Below, one piece after another: positions 33,390 through 45,643 of a stretch of DNA of 64,000 nt (positions are counted from its first letter, which is position 1; every line of letters begins with the position of its first letter). The translations under genes and the position numbers were made by a program. This stretch comes from Muricea muricata (lineage: Eukaryota; Cnidaria; Anthozoa; Malacalcyonacea; Plexauridae). The notes beneath the pieces were generated by a model, which worked only from the letters and a program-made list of their open reading frames with translations, was not told the origin of the DNA and did not search any database. Where the stretch lies: contig OY979731.1 in the NCBI GenBank assembly GCA_963855995.1, positions 4,613,942-4,677,941 on the forward strand, written 5' to 3'.

Positions 33390-33800
33390 ATTATACCTCC
33401 TTCGCAGGCCTTTCCGTGCGGGCGGCTCGGTGCGGGCGGGAGTAATTTGCAGGTGTGAAATTTGAGAATCGGGTAAGTCGCGGCGACCCGCAAACTTTTT
33501 CAGCCCGTAACCCGTTGTTGTTTTGAAAATCATTAGAATAAAAATATGGTGGTATGTTGGTTAGTAGCAAAAATGCAATGCAGAACCTTATTATATTTCT
33601 GCTTTTTCTTTTTGTATCACATAGATTGATACAACATGCAAAATCTCCAAAAAGGTCATGTCGGAGGTAACGGCATACTAAAAACAAGAGCAGTAAAGCA
33701 GTATTTGAAAACGCTCTAACTAACCTAATTTATGAAACACAAAATAAACATATTACCCAAGGTATTGCGTCTATATCTTGCGGTGTTTCGAGGATAGTTT
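33390..33800. other. Non-coding interval
   Basis: GC-rich at 33410-33500. No supported feature. Confidence 0.35.
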
Positions 33801-33804
33801 GAGG

Positions 33805-34335
33805 CCGAACCAGAGGGGTAGGAACGAATTAAAAAATTGGGGGCTGAACATACAAGCGCCGAAGGCGCAAGCTCTGTAGAGGAGTCCGGGGGCATCGTCC
33901 CCCGGGAAATTTTAAAACTAGAACCCCGGAAACGTCATTTCCGGCGATTTGGGCACTTAATTTGGAGTTTATTTTGATTGCAAAAATGAGCTAAATTTGG
34001 CACAATTTTTACAAAAAATGTGAATAATGTATAACGATTTCAAGAAAAAATGCATCAGTTGAAGTTTGGATGTTGATTAGTGAATGTGAATTGCTGATAT
34101 CTATACTAAATGCTTATTGAAGTCAAGTCCGATAACAATGTAATTAGATATTGACACGAGAACAGGGAAATCTAACATTCTAACAATTCTAACACACTAT
34201 CTAACACAACATTCCACGTGATTAAAATCACACCGGACGGATTTTTTTTGGGGGGGGGGTCGAGCCTTAGCCCGTCCTTAAAATATTTTGGGGGGGCTCG
34301 AGCCTCCCCCCCCAGCCCTGTTCCTACGCCACTGG
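33805..34335. repeat. Probable dispersed repeat with G/C-tract ends
   Basis: It begins '..ggggtaggaacg' and ends 'ctgttcctacgccactgg', with 'aagcgccgaaggcgcaagc' and 'ggggcatcgtcccccggg' hairpins inside. These resemble the ends of cnidarian repeats, but the TIR is short and boundaries are uncertain. Confidence 0.4.
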
Positions 34336-34339
34336 GCAG

Positions 34340-35250
34340 AACCACTAAAATTGTAACTGAATTCCAACGTTGTACTAGCAGAACTGATGCAGTATTAACG
34401 ATCCGTCTTATTCAATCCGACAATATCGTACGAAATAGGCGCCTTCTTCTTGGTGTTAAAACTATAAATTCGAATTATACTACAAGGTGTTGACAACAGC
34501 CTTGGTTTCATAAAGGAAAAAGAAAAGAAATATGTTTATATTATGTACAAAACTCTCCAAGGACACACATGACCTTGTTACTTTATTTTCCAAGCTCACA
34601 AGGTAAATGTTCACAGGAAACAGAAGAAACAGGACAGATAATAACAATCAAACTTTTTCACTGTTTCCATTTCTCCCTCTCCACCCCCTCTCCCCTCTCC
34701 CCTCTCCTATCAAGGGCACATCCTAACCAGTGTTCTCACAACTAATTTCCATATCCATATTTCTTTAGGGGTAGGGTAGTTAAGAATGAGGCAACAATAA
34801 ACTTTTGAAAAGAATGCATCCTCATTATGATTAATTACACCCCCATAGAAACAGCAAAAATTTGAGGAAATTTCCTCAGATTGTGAGAGCCCTGACCCTA
34901 ACACTAACCGTGATGATGCGAACAATTCACTGGATACAATAATCTGACGATAATCTTACTAGGTGACAACGTTCGGATCGGGTGGCGTCTCCTTAACTTT
35001 CATGATTTGTGGAATATGCTCAGTAAAAAATTAGTGTTCAGCGTAAAGTATAATTTTGATTATTTTCTATTCTTATGGTAATGATAAACAAAGCTAACAA
35101 CCTAAACATCTTTATCCCTGCGTCCAAGTTAAAAACTAAATATGTAGTTTAATGAAATCAAATAGAGTATACATCTCGTCTGTTCTGCGTTTAGTTTTAA
35201 TAATACAGTTATCATCAATTGATGACCTAGTCTTGATCGTAAGTAAACTG
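34340..35250. other. Non-coding interval (3' flank of PAN/fibrinogen-like gene)
   Basis: No exon is recognised. A C-rich tract lies at about 34670-34710. Confidence 0.35.
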
Positions 35251-35254
35251 CTCG

Positions 35255-37441
35255 CTAACCCCAGCAACGAAGCGCCCCAAGGGTGTGGTAACCAATCTCA
35301 TCGTGGTCATCATGCGTACGACCAGTGTCTCCAAACCTGAGTTCTGTCACAGGCAGTGAATCTTTATCCGTAAGGTCGCCACTGTCTTCGGTCCAAATAT
35401 TTTCATTCTGATCGCAGTTACATGATTTGCCTTTAACCACACAACTGTCGGTCATTCCACATTTACACTTCGAGCTACCGGGTGGAGCTCCTCCCCAATA
35501 CTTCATCTGCGCGCCACCTCGAGACACCCACCACGCGTCAGGCCCGTCAAACCATAAGGCAGAATTGTAACATTCATACTTTATAAACTGTTCACATTTC
35601 TGAGAACGCTCGATTATTGCAATAACTTGCTCCATGCTTATATTGTACTTAACCTTCCGGCTGTAGGAGCCACGTGCTTCATAGCCATCCACCTAGAGTT
35701 GAATAGGAGTTAAAATTATAAATTATTTATCGAAGTGAATAGTGCACGATAATGGGCGAAAATTTTGAAAAAAAACACTGAGATAAATACTTGTTTCGCC
35801 GTACACCATACAATTAGAGAAAACTGTGTGATACGTACTAGCTATTAGTGATATTAATTCACCGGAAACAATTCTATTATACCAATTGTTTAATTCCAAG
35901 CCAATATTCAGAGGCTTCATTTTTTGTATTTGTTCGCTTGTTAGTAGACATTAAGCCCAAAAATGCTTCTGCGTCCGCCATTTTGTTTTTATCTAGACGT
36001 GGATCGTGCAACAATATCACGCGTAGGACAACCAATCAAATTGCAGAAAAAGAAATATACCATTTCCCAGGTTACTGCTAAACAATATAATCACAAACCA
36101 TTCGGTTTCCCTCGGACTCAATAAATAAGTCATAGCTTAAACAAGTAGTAATCTCCCTAATATCATACCTCAGTCCTTGATTCACTATCATGTCCAATCA
36201 CTGTTACACCAGTACCATTCTCTGAGGTCATATCACAGTAGACTGCAACAGTATTAGACGTGCGTTTGTCAGGATTGATGTCGTAGTTTCCACTGGGTAG
36301 ACTGGTGTCTTGTTTTCGTATTTCTGTACACGTACTCGGTGTTGAACGCTCCTTAACTCGGTTCTTTAGTTCTACAGCAGGGGTTAGGGCAAACAAACGT
36401 ATATCATGTGATTAATTAAAAAGATGCCTATGACTGATTGTCTATGTTACTTTCGTTAATTAGTGTACGATAATTTAAGTATGTCTTTTGACAATTTCCA
36501 TAATTTCGTTTACCAATTTGCTCATGTCAAGAACTTTATTGCTTAAAACAAGTCAGTTTTCATGTAATAAGAAATATTAATATGCTCGTTTTCTTACCTT
36601 CCTTCTTTGTCTGTATAAAATAAGAAATAAATGTCAATATGTAGATGAGCATGTACATACATTTATGATAATACAAGACAAGGCTGGTTACACTTCATAA
36701 GGTTAATAAGTTGAGTTCGTCAAGTATGATTCGATTTCAAAAGAAAATAATTATGCAGAAAACGAACATATGAATATGCCCCCCCCCCCACTTATCAAGC
36801 TAGTCACGCCATTGAATAGAAACGGACTTAATTGACTTGTGGGGCGTTACTTTTACTTTGTGGACCAACCCCACAAATCCATAAGGTAATGCTTAAAGCT
36901 AGGAGCATGATGGTGTGATCTGGTGATCTTAACATGGCCATCCACTACAGGAGAATTAGGGCGTTATGCCTCCTGTACTGAAATCAAGTCGGATATGCTA
37001 TTTCATGCGAATTGAATTTCCGTATTTAATTTCGACTGAGCTTCGAAGGTTTTTTTCGGGCAAATGTCGCTCTCTTTCACCAAAATCAACATATTTATAC
37101 AGTACGGATCCACAACAATTGGTATCTGCTGTTGTAGTGACCTTATCCTTGTAGAAAAGCTTAATAAAATTACATATAGAATAAAATATAACATGTGATA
37201 ATTTGAAGTATACATACCGCATCAACGTCATAAAATAGTGTCCAGTCTCCCGGTGTTTTATTAGTTTTCCTTCTCGTGGTGTTAGCGAGTTGACAGTTTA
37301 CCGGCTTCTCATCTGTTTTGGTTCTGAAGTTAAATCCAACACATTTGGGTTCTTTGTAGCAAAGATAATTACAGTTTACTTGGACACTTGGTTCCACAGT
37401 GTGATTAGAAATAACCTCCTTCAGAGACAAAGATGGACTAC
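35255..37441 (-). CDS. PAN/apple plus fibrinogen-like secreted or membrane protein (3' exons)
   Basis: Four minus-strand exons join in phase: 37441..37218, 36610..36598 (13 nt), 36371..36169 and 35692..35255 (stop TAG). The first gives a PAN/apple module ('NCNYLCYKEPKCVGFNF', later 'CQLANTTRRK', 'WTLFYDVDA'). The 13-nt exon adds TKKE. The third opens the fibrinogen-like part ('CTEIRKQDTSLPSGNYDI', 'VAVYCDMTSENG'). The last gives 'DAWWVSRGGAQMKYWGGAPP', then a Cys cluster 'CKCGMTDSCVVKGKSCNC' and 'LPVTELRFGDTG'. This matches the truncated fibrinogen-like domain of Caspr/neurexin-type and many cnidarian extracellular proteins, so it is likely adhesive or ligand-binding. The signal peptide and first exon(s) were not found to the right. 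Confidence 0.8.
36598..36610 (-). other. 13-nt microexon of the PAN/fibrinogen-like gene
   Basis: ACAAAGAAGGAAG is flanked by ..ttttatacag and GTAAGA. It enters in phase 0 after GATGCG and leaves one base that completes Glu with the next exon (G|AA). Skipping it would shift the frame, so it is needed for the reading described. Confidence 0.7.
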
Positions 37442-38124
37442 CTAGGTGGGTAAAATATCTGTTTAGTTTAAGTTAAATGTAAAAAGATATCTTACGGATA
37501 TGAAATTATCATAGAACACATATTTCATTAGCGAATTACCGAAAATATGAGTGTTTTAGTTTACAGTAAAACACCAATATCCATCCATATAAATAATAAA
37601 TATCATTACATAATTAATTTAGTTCGTTCTTGTAGTATTTTCATTTTTTGACAAGAAACATATTATATTATTTCAAATATGTTAGGAGTGCGGAACTCGT
37701 CACTAGGCAATGTTACGATACCACCTTGTCTCGCCCTTTTTGGCGTTAGTCTAACTTCAGTTGCTGCGTGTCACCTATCATTGGTGTATGATTCTTCAGT
37801 TCTATATAAGCTCTTGCATGCTGGGACTGAATCATTGAACTTTAACTAAATTAAACTGGAACGATAAGTCACGGGGAGAAATTGAAGCCAATTTGATTCA
37901 GTTGTTGTATTTGATGTGAAAAATGGAGATTTCTGACAAAAGAAAAACATCTTAAACTTAAAGGGGAAATTTGCTGTATTTTGGAAAATTGCAGTGGTTT
38001 TCGTATTTTTTATATAGGCATTTCTCTTTGTCTAAAGTTTTGAATTTCTTATATTAAATATTACGTTTTAATTGCTTCAATTTGATACACGGTCCGATTT
38101 TTGGCGTTAAGTATTTCGTCCATT
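37442..38124. other. Intergenic/intronic interval with TATA-like motif
   Basis: 'gttctatataagctcttgcatg' at about 37799-37820 on plus resembles a TATA promoter, but no downstream coding start is convincing. The interval may also contain the missing first exon of the minus-strand gene. Confidence 0.25.
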
Positions 38125-38387
38125 GATCTGAATAATACTGGATCACGCATACATAATAAAATTTTGAAGTTATCGCCGCCATCTTGGTACTCCAGGTCCA
38201 GTGTTCTTTGCGGGTGTAAGAGTAATCTTTTAAGCAGAGTTTTTAATTTCCGTAAATTTCCTTAAAATAAGGAAGTTTATTTATCTATTGAAAATGCTGA
38301 TTGTCCGCCATCTTGGTACTCCAAATTCGTCATTTCTGCTGGCTTCACTTGATGCCACTGTATGCGTGATCCAGTATTATTCAGATC
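38125..38387. mobile_element. MITE with TIR GATCTGAATAATACTGGATCACGCATACA
   Basis: The two 28-bp ends are perfect inverted copies. Inside, 'cgccatcttggtactcca' occurs twice as a direct repeat (about 38180 and 38310). No ORF. Confidence 0.75.
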
Positions 38388-38623
38388 GATGATTTCGTCT
38401 CAAAACTCAGAAAAATTAACTTGGCACCCATTAACTGAACTTTTGTATTGAGTTAGCGTTCCAGTTGTATTCCAGTTGTATTGACTCGACTATTGTGAAG
38501 AAATTGACTTTATTCTAGTTCAGAAATGGAATTGGCTCTAGTGAAATAATTGGCTAGACTCTAGTGACTACATTTATATAGCTGACGCTGGTGAAGACAT
38601 TGACATGAAATTTAGTAAATATA

Positions 38624-38975
38624 TTCAGGGACGCCGGAAAGAGGGGGGGCACAGGGGGGCCTCACCCCCCTTGCCCTTTCTCAAGGGGGGCAGGGGGGGG
38701 GCAAAAGTGCCCTTTTATAAAGTATACTTTATAAATGTATATATGCGGACGGAACCGTATCATCTGAGCATTGTAAACCATTTATTGTCAACTATTTGTA
38801 GCGAAATTGTTACTACTGCAGTATAGATTTTTGATTTCCGCATTATAAGAATTTCTTGGTTTACTGATTTGCGGGTTTACGTTGACCACTTTATAAATAT
38901 AATTCATAAGACCAAAGTTGCCCTTGCCGTCTGCATTGCCCCCCTTTGCCCTACCTTCGTTCCGGCGTCCCTGAA
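38624..38975. mobile_element. MITE with TIR TTCAGGGACGCCGGAA
   Basis: TTCAGGGACGCCGGAA at 38624 matches TTCCGGCGTCCCTGAA ending 38975. Subterminal G/C-rich blocks ('gggggcagggggggggcaaaa' against 'attgcccccctttgcccta') are also complementary. It is 352 bp and non-coding. Confidence 0.7.
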
Positions 38976-39025
38976 GATATTGACGACTTGACTCTAGTGA
39001 AGGTATCGGCTCGAGTCAGTCGACG

Positions 39026-39071
39026 ATCACGTGTACATCTAGTGTGTGCACACACTAGATGTACACGTGAT
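39026..39071. repeat. Perfect 46-bp palindrome
   Basis: ATCACGTGTACATCTAGTGTGTG is followed directly by its exact reverse complement with no loop. It contains CACGTG-type and GTGCAC cores. It stands alone, not at the end of a recognised element. Confidence 0.85.
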
Positions 39072-39639
39072 GGCAGTAAATGTTTCGTAGTCAACTTGGC
39101 GAAAGTCGCACTTGGTTGAGGATAATTTTCGTACAGATAGAAGCGGACAGGAAAGTTTCTTTTCTAACAAGACGCCTGCTAAGGCGTTCACTCCGCCTGC
39201 CAAACGAAAATGGGCACAAAATCAGGCAGGGCTGTAACTAGAGCTTTCATTGGGGGTGGGGTATATTCACTTATTTCTGTTCTGCCCAACTAATTCCTTT
39301 TTAAATCAATTATTATTAGGGTACCTTCCAAGGCATCTTAAGACATTGCTAGCACATCTTATGTAATCACTAAGATAACCAAAAATCAATGTCTGAGTGA
39401 CCTGCCAGGCACTCTGTCCAGAGTCCTAGTAGGATTGCAGTTTTTAGAATTTAATTTAAATTAAAGACTTTCATAGTACATATGTTAAACAAGATTCTTT
39501 TGCCATAATACCACCAACATATAGCTGTTTTATTTTGCAAGTAAAGAAAATTTTACTAAAAGTGTATACAATACATCAATCTATTAAATCCATCAATTTA
39601 TTAAATATATTCTGTAGCACACTGCCTGAAGTCTCCTCG

Positions 39640-40195
39640 ATATAATTTGTTGGGAAAATGTTGGCTAGCCTTTTGATATATTGACAAGCTTTGAATTAGA
39701 TATTTGATGTGTTGATAAGGTGTCAGGTAAATATTTGGCATGTTTATTAAATGTTGGTAAGGATTTTGACTAGTTGACAAGTTTTCGACCAGACTTTTGA
39801 CATGTTGATAAGATCTGAGTTAGTCTTTTGATATGTGGACAAGCTTTGAAATGGACTTTTGACATGTTGATATGCTCCTAGTTAGACTTTTGGCATGTTG
39901 ACAAGATGTCGGTTAGGTTTTTGGCTTGTTGACAAGATGTCAGTTAGGCTTTTGGCTTGTTGACAAGATGTTGGTTAGGCTTTTGGCTTGTTGACAAGAT
40001 GTCGGTAATGCTTTTTGCTTGTTGACAAGATGTCGGTTAGGCTTTTGGCTTGGTAACAAGATGTCGGTTAGACTTTTGGCTTGTTGACAAGATGTCGGTA
40101 AGGCTTTTGGCTTGTCGACAAGATGTCGGTTAGACTTTGACCTGTACATGCCCACAAGTTGTCAGTTAGACTTTCGACATGCTGACAAAGTATTT
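39640..40195. repeat. Minisatellite, 31-bp unit (GCTTGTTGACAAGATGTCGGTTAGG...)
   Basis: The unit 'cttttggcttgttgacaagatgtcggttagg' recurs at 31-bp spacing in 39880-40130 with near identity, and decays outward to about 39640 and 40195. A minus-strand frame of tandem QKPNRHLVNK-like repeats is only the repeat read through. Confidence 0.8.
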
Positions 40196-40199
40196 ACTT

Positions 40200-41000
40200 C
40201 CAGAAAGCTTCAGGTGTCAGTTAAAACATTGGTATATAGGCAGGGTGTTTGATAAAGTTTTGGCAAATTGAGAAAGTGCCAGTTGAAATTTTTCTAAATT
40301 TAAGTTAGAATTTAAGTTAAATTTTGTTCCTTTTTTTATTTTGCATTTTTGAGTTTTTTTCTTGCTATATTAATAATTATAGCAACAATCTTTGCAGTAA
40401 TCGACTTAAAAGTATTTCTGTGATCTGTATTTTCTGTGATATCCAATTTGAAATCCTTTCTCTGAGTCAACTATTCAACAATAAACATGTCAATTTTTTT
40501 ATAAAGAAAGTTATTATAAATACTATAGGTAAAGACTAAAATGCCGCACTCAGCTATGACTGTTGACGTTCTAACAAAACAAGTATTAAAATCGCTCATA
40601 AAAACAACAAAAATTAAAAAAAATACCAAGCTATTAAGTTAGAAGTCTGAAGTATCCACGATATAATTTGTTGGGAACTTTAGACTAACATAATATTATA
40701 TATTTCTGGAATTGGAATGTAAAATGTCTCTTACCTTTTATAATTACATGAGATCCTACAAGCAAATAAATCATTTTGCACGAAATATTAGCATCTCAAC
40801 ATAGGTAGAAATAGAAAACCAAGGAAAGCAATCACAACGTGTTTAGAATTAGGAACACATTTCCTAGACTCATTCCTTAATCGTGGAATGATGGAGTCTA
40901 TCAGAATTTGCCGTTTTAAAACATTTCTGGAGCAATGTTTTGATAAAGAACCTTCCTGTCCCTTTTTGTTAACTATTACATGTTGAAAAAAGTGTTTTGT
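40200..41000. other. Non-coding, AT-rich interval
   Basis: No supported feature. Confidence 0.35.
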
Positions 41001-41799
41001 ATGTAGATCACTGAGCTATACTATATATCTGGAGACTGCACTCCTTAATATTTTTGGTCAAAAAAGTGTAATCGAAAACATGGCGGATTGTGACGTAAAA
41101 CGCGTCACTGGTCCCTATTTTTTTCGGATAATCGCTGACCAATAGGGGCTCAATGGATAGTGGGCTCGATTTTCACCCCCTCTGATTTGATGAAAAATAA
41201 AAAAATCCAAAAATCAGATCCGATCAAGATCCCACAAGCAAACCACAAGTGTTGTAAGTATTTTTTAAAATTTTATATTGAATTAAGGACTGTTTGAGTT
41301 TTAATGTACCATATGTTTTGCATTAACTCTCTGGCATATTCTCTGGCATTAACTAGAGGTTTTGAAAAAAAAGAGCTTATTTATAACATTTTTTGCTTAT
41401 TAAAAATTACGAAGCGACTGTTTCTAATGCCGAAATTTAAATAGTTTTTACCGACCCTCACTGATAACTCAACATCGTTTTAAAACTTTTTTATTATATT
41501 TTGTCTATGATGACAAAAGTAATTTTGAAGAAGATACACAAAGCGAAGGAAAAAAGAAATTGTTTTTAAAAAATGCTCATTGTTCTTGTTTTATCATTAA
41601 ACAATATGCTCGTACATAATAATATTATATTTTTTCTATTGCTCAAATAAAAAACTTTAACGGAAAATTTTGTGGTTTTTTTAGTGACAGATAGCAAACG
41701 AGAGAAAAAAAGGTGAGATTTTTTTACATGTACGAAACCTTTACAAATGTGCTTACATACATACCTGTCAAATAAATTAAATGTCAATATATCATCACT

Positions 41800-42075
41800 G
41801 TCTGTCATCCTTTAGCAGACAAACAGGACGAAATGAATGAAGGTGTTTCATCTACAGTATGTTTCATGATCTGAGTTTTATAAAACAGTTATGTTATCTG
41901 TAGTCTGTTTATATCATACTGTACTTGCACGACTATCTATCTATCTTATTTACCAAGTATTTTTTTGTAATTTGTAGATGAAGAAAACTATGAAGGGGGA
42001 AATGGTAAAAATTATACATTTTCTTTTCTATTGACTATTATTGTAATGCTCAAGTCAAATATTCTTGAATTTCCT
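41800..42075 (+). other. Possible acidic microexons, first set
   Basis: '..tcatcctttagcag|ACAAACAGGACGAAATGAATGAAG|GTGTTT' and '..gtaatttgtag|ATGAAGAAAACTATGAAGGGGGAAATG|GTAAAA' (about 41980-42006) look like short exons encoding acidic peptides. Open reading and splice-like borders are the only support. Confidence 0.3.
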
Positions 42076-42664
42076 GATTTTCTATTATCAGGTGTGGAAA
42101 TTTTTTTTCCTTTCTGGGACCATAGATCTGATATCAAAAAATTTCTGCAAACTGAAATTGCTTATACAAAAAAAAACAACAACATTGAGTCAATCAGTTT
42201 TAGCCGCTATTTAGCCAAATGCAATTAATTTATGACAATCATTTAGAAATATTTTATGCAACTATATTGGCTCTCAAATCTCTCATGATTACCCTGTCTC
42301 ATGTAATTATATGAGAGATGTTCAGATGATTTTGTTTGATGTTTGCCATACAGATTACAGAATTTCATTATGTACATTTTCTCCTTACATTGGACCAGCA
42401 AAAACTTTCTGCTTTCAACTGATGCAGAAACTAGTGGAGTACAACATAAAAAATATTGTGAGGAAACTTTTGTACAAATCATTTACATATTTATCAAAAT
42501 TTGTTTCACCTAAACTTTTTTATAGAATGTAAACTTGAAATATTTTCTGGGAACCCCAAAATTTTCTGGGACCAATGGTCCCATGGTCCGATATATTTTC
42601 TACCTCTGTCTATTATTATGGGTGGTTATTTATTAAAAATTGATCTTTTGTTCACTTAATTGAA

Positions 42665-42975
42665 GGTAGTTATCTGTAGTCTGTTTATTACTTGAATGCA
42701 TGTATCTTATTTTCCAAGTATTATTTTGTAATTTGTAGATGAAGAAAACTATGAAGGAGGAAATGGTAAAAATTATAGACTTTCTTTTCTATTGACTATT
42801 ATTGTAATGCACATACCTAAGTCCTAATGGTAATAAGGGTAAGGTTACCACACATTCTTGAATTTCTTGATTTGCTAATCTTTATATTATTGTAATTTTT
42901 TTTAATTAAAAATTGATCTTTTTATTTATTCCCATACAAGAAGCTGACCAGCCTTCAGGGAAGGTTAAAGGTATG
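42665..42975 (+). other. Duplicate of the microexon block plus a third small exon candidate
   Basis: About 130 bp at 42667-42810 repeats 41888-42045 ('ttatctgtagtctgttta' through 'tattgactattattgtaatgc'). It includes the same 27-nt ATGAAGAAAACTATGAAGG(A/G)GGAAATG block between TAG and GTAAAA. A further candidate AAGCTGACCAGCCTTCAGGGAAGGTTAAAG|GTATGG lies at about 42941-42970. Confidence 0.3.
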
Positions 42976-42979
42976 GTAA

Positions 42980-44890
42980 TAGTAATTGTAGGTTGAATTG
43001 AGTTACAGTGTATTAACAGGGGCGTAGCCAGGGCCCTGACTTTGGCCCTGAATATCGTAATGTATTTGTTTTAATTGTTTAATAAATAAATAACATTTTT
43101 TTGATGAATTATTCTATAAACTGAAATGCAAGGGACTGGTCATAAAGTTGTTTTTTTTGGGGGGGAATTGAGGGCTGGGTCAATAGGGTCATGAATTTTT
43201 TAAGTCACAATAGGGCTGGGTCATGAATATTTTAAGGTATACTAGGGGGGCATTATAATTTCCAGTGCCAAATAGGGGGTGGGTCATGTATATATGTACA
43301 AATATCAGGGGTAGGACACACAAAATTAGCCTTTTAATAATTAAATTCTTATAGCCCACCCCCACCCCCCTATACATTATGACAAGTCCCTAATCAGTAT
43401 ATATATTTTTTCACTTTAAGCAACTTGTCTTACCTCAATTTTATGGGTGAACTTAGTCTCCGTGCACTAGATATGTGTTATCTCTGGCTCCAGAGAGCAT
43501 AAACATCAAATTGACCATAATAAAAAAGATGGCACTACTCTGTTACATATTTTACCAGAATGCATCGTGGTCCAAAATCTTTTAAAAAGCAAATTAATGA
43601 CAGAAGATAGTGGGTTATTTTCTTACTTATGCCAAAATTTCTGTCAATTAGCTTTGTCACCTTTTTTCAGCATTATTTATATTTGATGCTCCTAATGCAT
43701 TCTGGTAAAATATACATCATTATGGTCAATTGTAATTAAATACCAGAGCTAACTTACTCGCGACAACTAGTAAACAGATTTATTGTACATATTAGGAAAA
43801 TCTACTTGCTAACTTCCTTCATTTATCTGCCATAATTTTTCTATATTATGACAGTGTTGGACACACAACCCCAAATTATTAAGACAATGTTGACACTGTT
43901 AACTGCGTTAGATGCATAATGCATATACAATAAGCAAAATATGTCTTAATTGTTCTGACAACTTTCCTTGGTTCCGCTGTTCATTGCACACTATGTTTTA
44001 AATCATGACCGTACCAGCGAGCCATCTCTGTAATCAGTAACATAATATATTAAGTAAAATAACCAGCATTTCCTGTGATTCCAATGATATAGTATAGTGC
44101 TTTAGACACACTATTTCAAATAATACAATAGCTCAATACTTTCTTGGTCTACACATATATGCCAATGACATTCCAGTGGATCCATAAACCATCTGCGATA
44201 TCTTCCTGGAATTAGAAAACGTCAATAAATTTACCATTTTAATTCACTGTTATAAATATGTACATTATGTTATATATAAAACACAATATTGGTGAATGTC
44301 TTGCTATTTATCCACTGCATCACTGATGGATAATGAGTGCCTAGGTATTCAGGGGCTTCAATTTGCCAAAGCCAGCCTCCGGAAGGCACTACTCTCAAAT
44401 TGCCTGGCTTGTGAGGTATGTTTCCTGCTAGCCAACCAGGAGCCCCACACCAGGCACAAGAAACTGTAACATTGACTGGGTTAGTGTAAGGGAAAAAATA
44501 AATTAAAGAAACAAAAACCAACACCCCAGCCTAGATAGATTTCTAAACCATGCATCAGGTTGCTGAAGTACTACCACTATGTGCATGCTGGTATGCTAGA
44601 AATCATACACTAACCATAACAAGTGATCTCTACATTATAAGTTGTATTGTCAGTACTGACATCACATTCAATAATATATCATATGTACACATATACTTTA
44701 AGAGAGAGGAATAGCAACTCAAAATATGCTCAAATTCCAATCATAAGTAACCTGGCAGGTACTTTTCATTGGGAAGATTATTGTATATAACTCCATTAGT
44801 TTTGTATAAAAACACGTAAAAATGCAAAATAATGTAAAACACTTCAAGCTAATCTATGTTGGTATAAGCATAATGTTTGGGTGAAAAATA
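42980..44890. other. Mostly non-coding interval
   Basis: A minus frame at 44524-44270 is Trp/Pro/Gly-rich ('VSCAWCGAPGWLAGNIPHKP') but matches no family I recognise and lacks clear splice sites. It may be a further exon of the THAP gene or a repeat. Confidence 0.3.
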
Positions 44891-44895
44891 CTGAC

Positions 44896-45643
44896 CTGAG
44901 AATGCACTTCAAATATTGTTGGTGTCGCTTGCTCGCTATGAAGTTCAGGATTTTCAAATATCGTTGGCACAGCATTTGATTTCAGTACTGCTTTCTCGCC
45001 ATGCAGCCCACAATAGTCAAACATTTCAGCACTGAAATGCTCCGAACAAACTCGGCTGTCTTGCACAGGAACAATTTCTACTGGTGAACAGCTGTTTATT
45101 CCTTGAACCCATTTCCCGTGCAGTTCTGGATTTTTCATTTTATCTGGAAAACTGTAATTGGATCAAAAAACAATTGTCTGTAAATTTTATAAAGCATGTC
45201 GACGTCGTGTGTATGAAATCGGCTTCCGGTTGAGAAGCACTGTAAATCATTAACTAAACTTTCGCGAAAACAGCTCAGCTTTTGAAAGTGTCACAGCCAA
45301 AGGCAAGCTGTAAGTTTTTTGCATTATAGCAAGTAAATTTCGCTTGTATTTGTCGGGCCTGTTCCTAATAATTTCAAACTTAAAAGCAAAAACAAGCTTG
45401 TATAGAATCACGAAAAACAAACATCGCCTTACCACATATTCAGCTGAAAAAATACAGCAAAAGTTTTGATCTCGTCAAAACATGGCGAGATGCAAAACAA
45501 CTGAGTGACGAACATTTCGCGTATAAAAGAAATGCGTATAACTATAGCACAAATTAAATATTGAGGAAAACTTACCGGTGAAAAGATATTCCTTTTCTCT
45601 TTCGAGAGTTCTTGCACCAAAAAACGGAACAAGGACGAGGCAT
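44896..45643 (-). CDS. THAP-type zinc finger protein (first two exons)
   Basis: Exon 1 is 45643..45576, reading MPRPCSVFWCKNSRKRKGIS then FHR; donor GTAAGT. Exon 2 is 45151..44896 (acceptor ..ccaattacag), reading FPDKMKNPELHGKWVQGI, then 'DSRVCSEHF', then 'SNAVPTIF'; donor GTCAGT. Together they form a complete THAP DNA-binding domain: Cys5, Cys10, the Cys and His of RVCSEHF, the FHRFP core and the AVPTIF end, all in order, about 95 residues. Later exons are not recognised. Its place within inverted repeats suggests a transposase or a transposon-derived DNA-binding protein; a host regulator is also possible. Confidence 0.8.

Noticed and set aside
37799..37820. TATA-like promoter on plus
   Set aside because: No downstream gene supports it; noted only in the interval entry.
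39940..40155. Minus frame of tandem QKPNRHLVNK-type repeats as a repeat protein
   Set aside because: It is the 31-bp minisatellite read in one frame.
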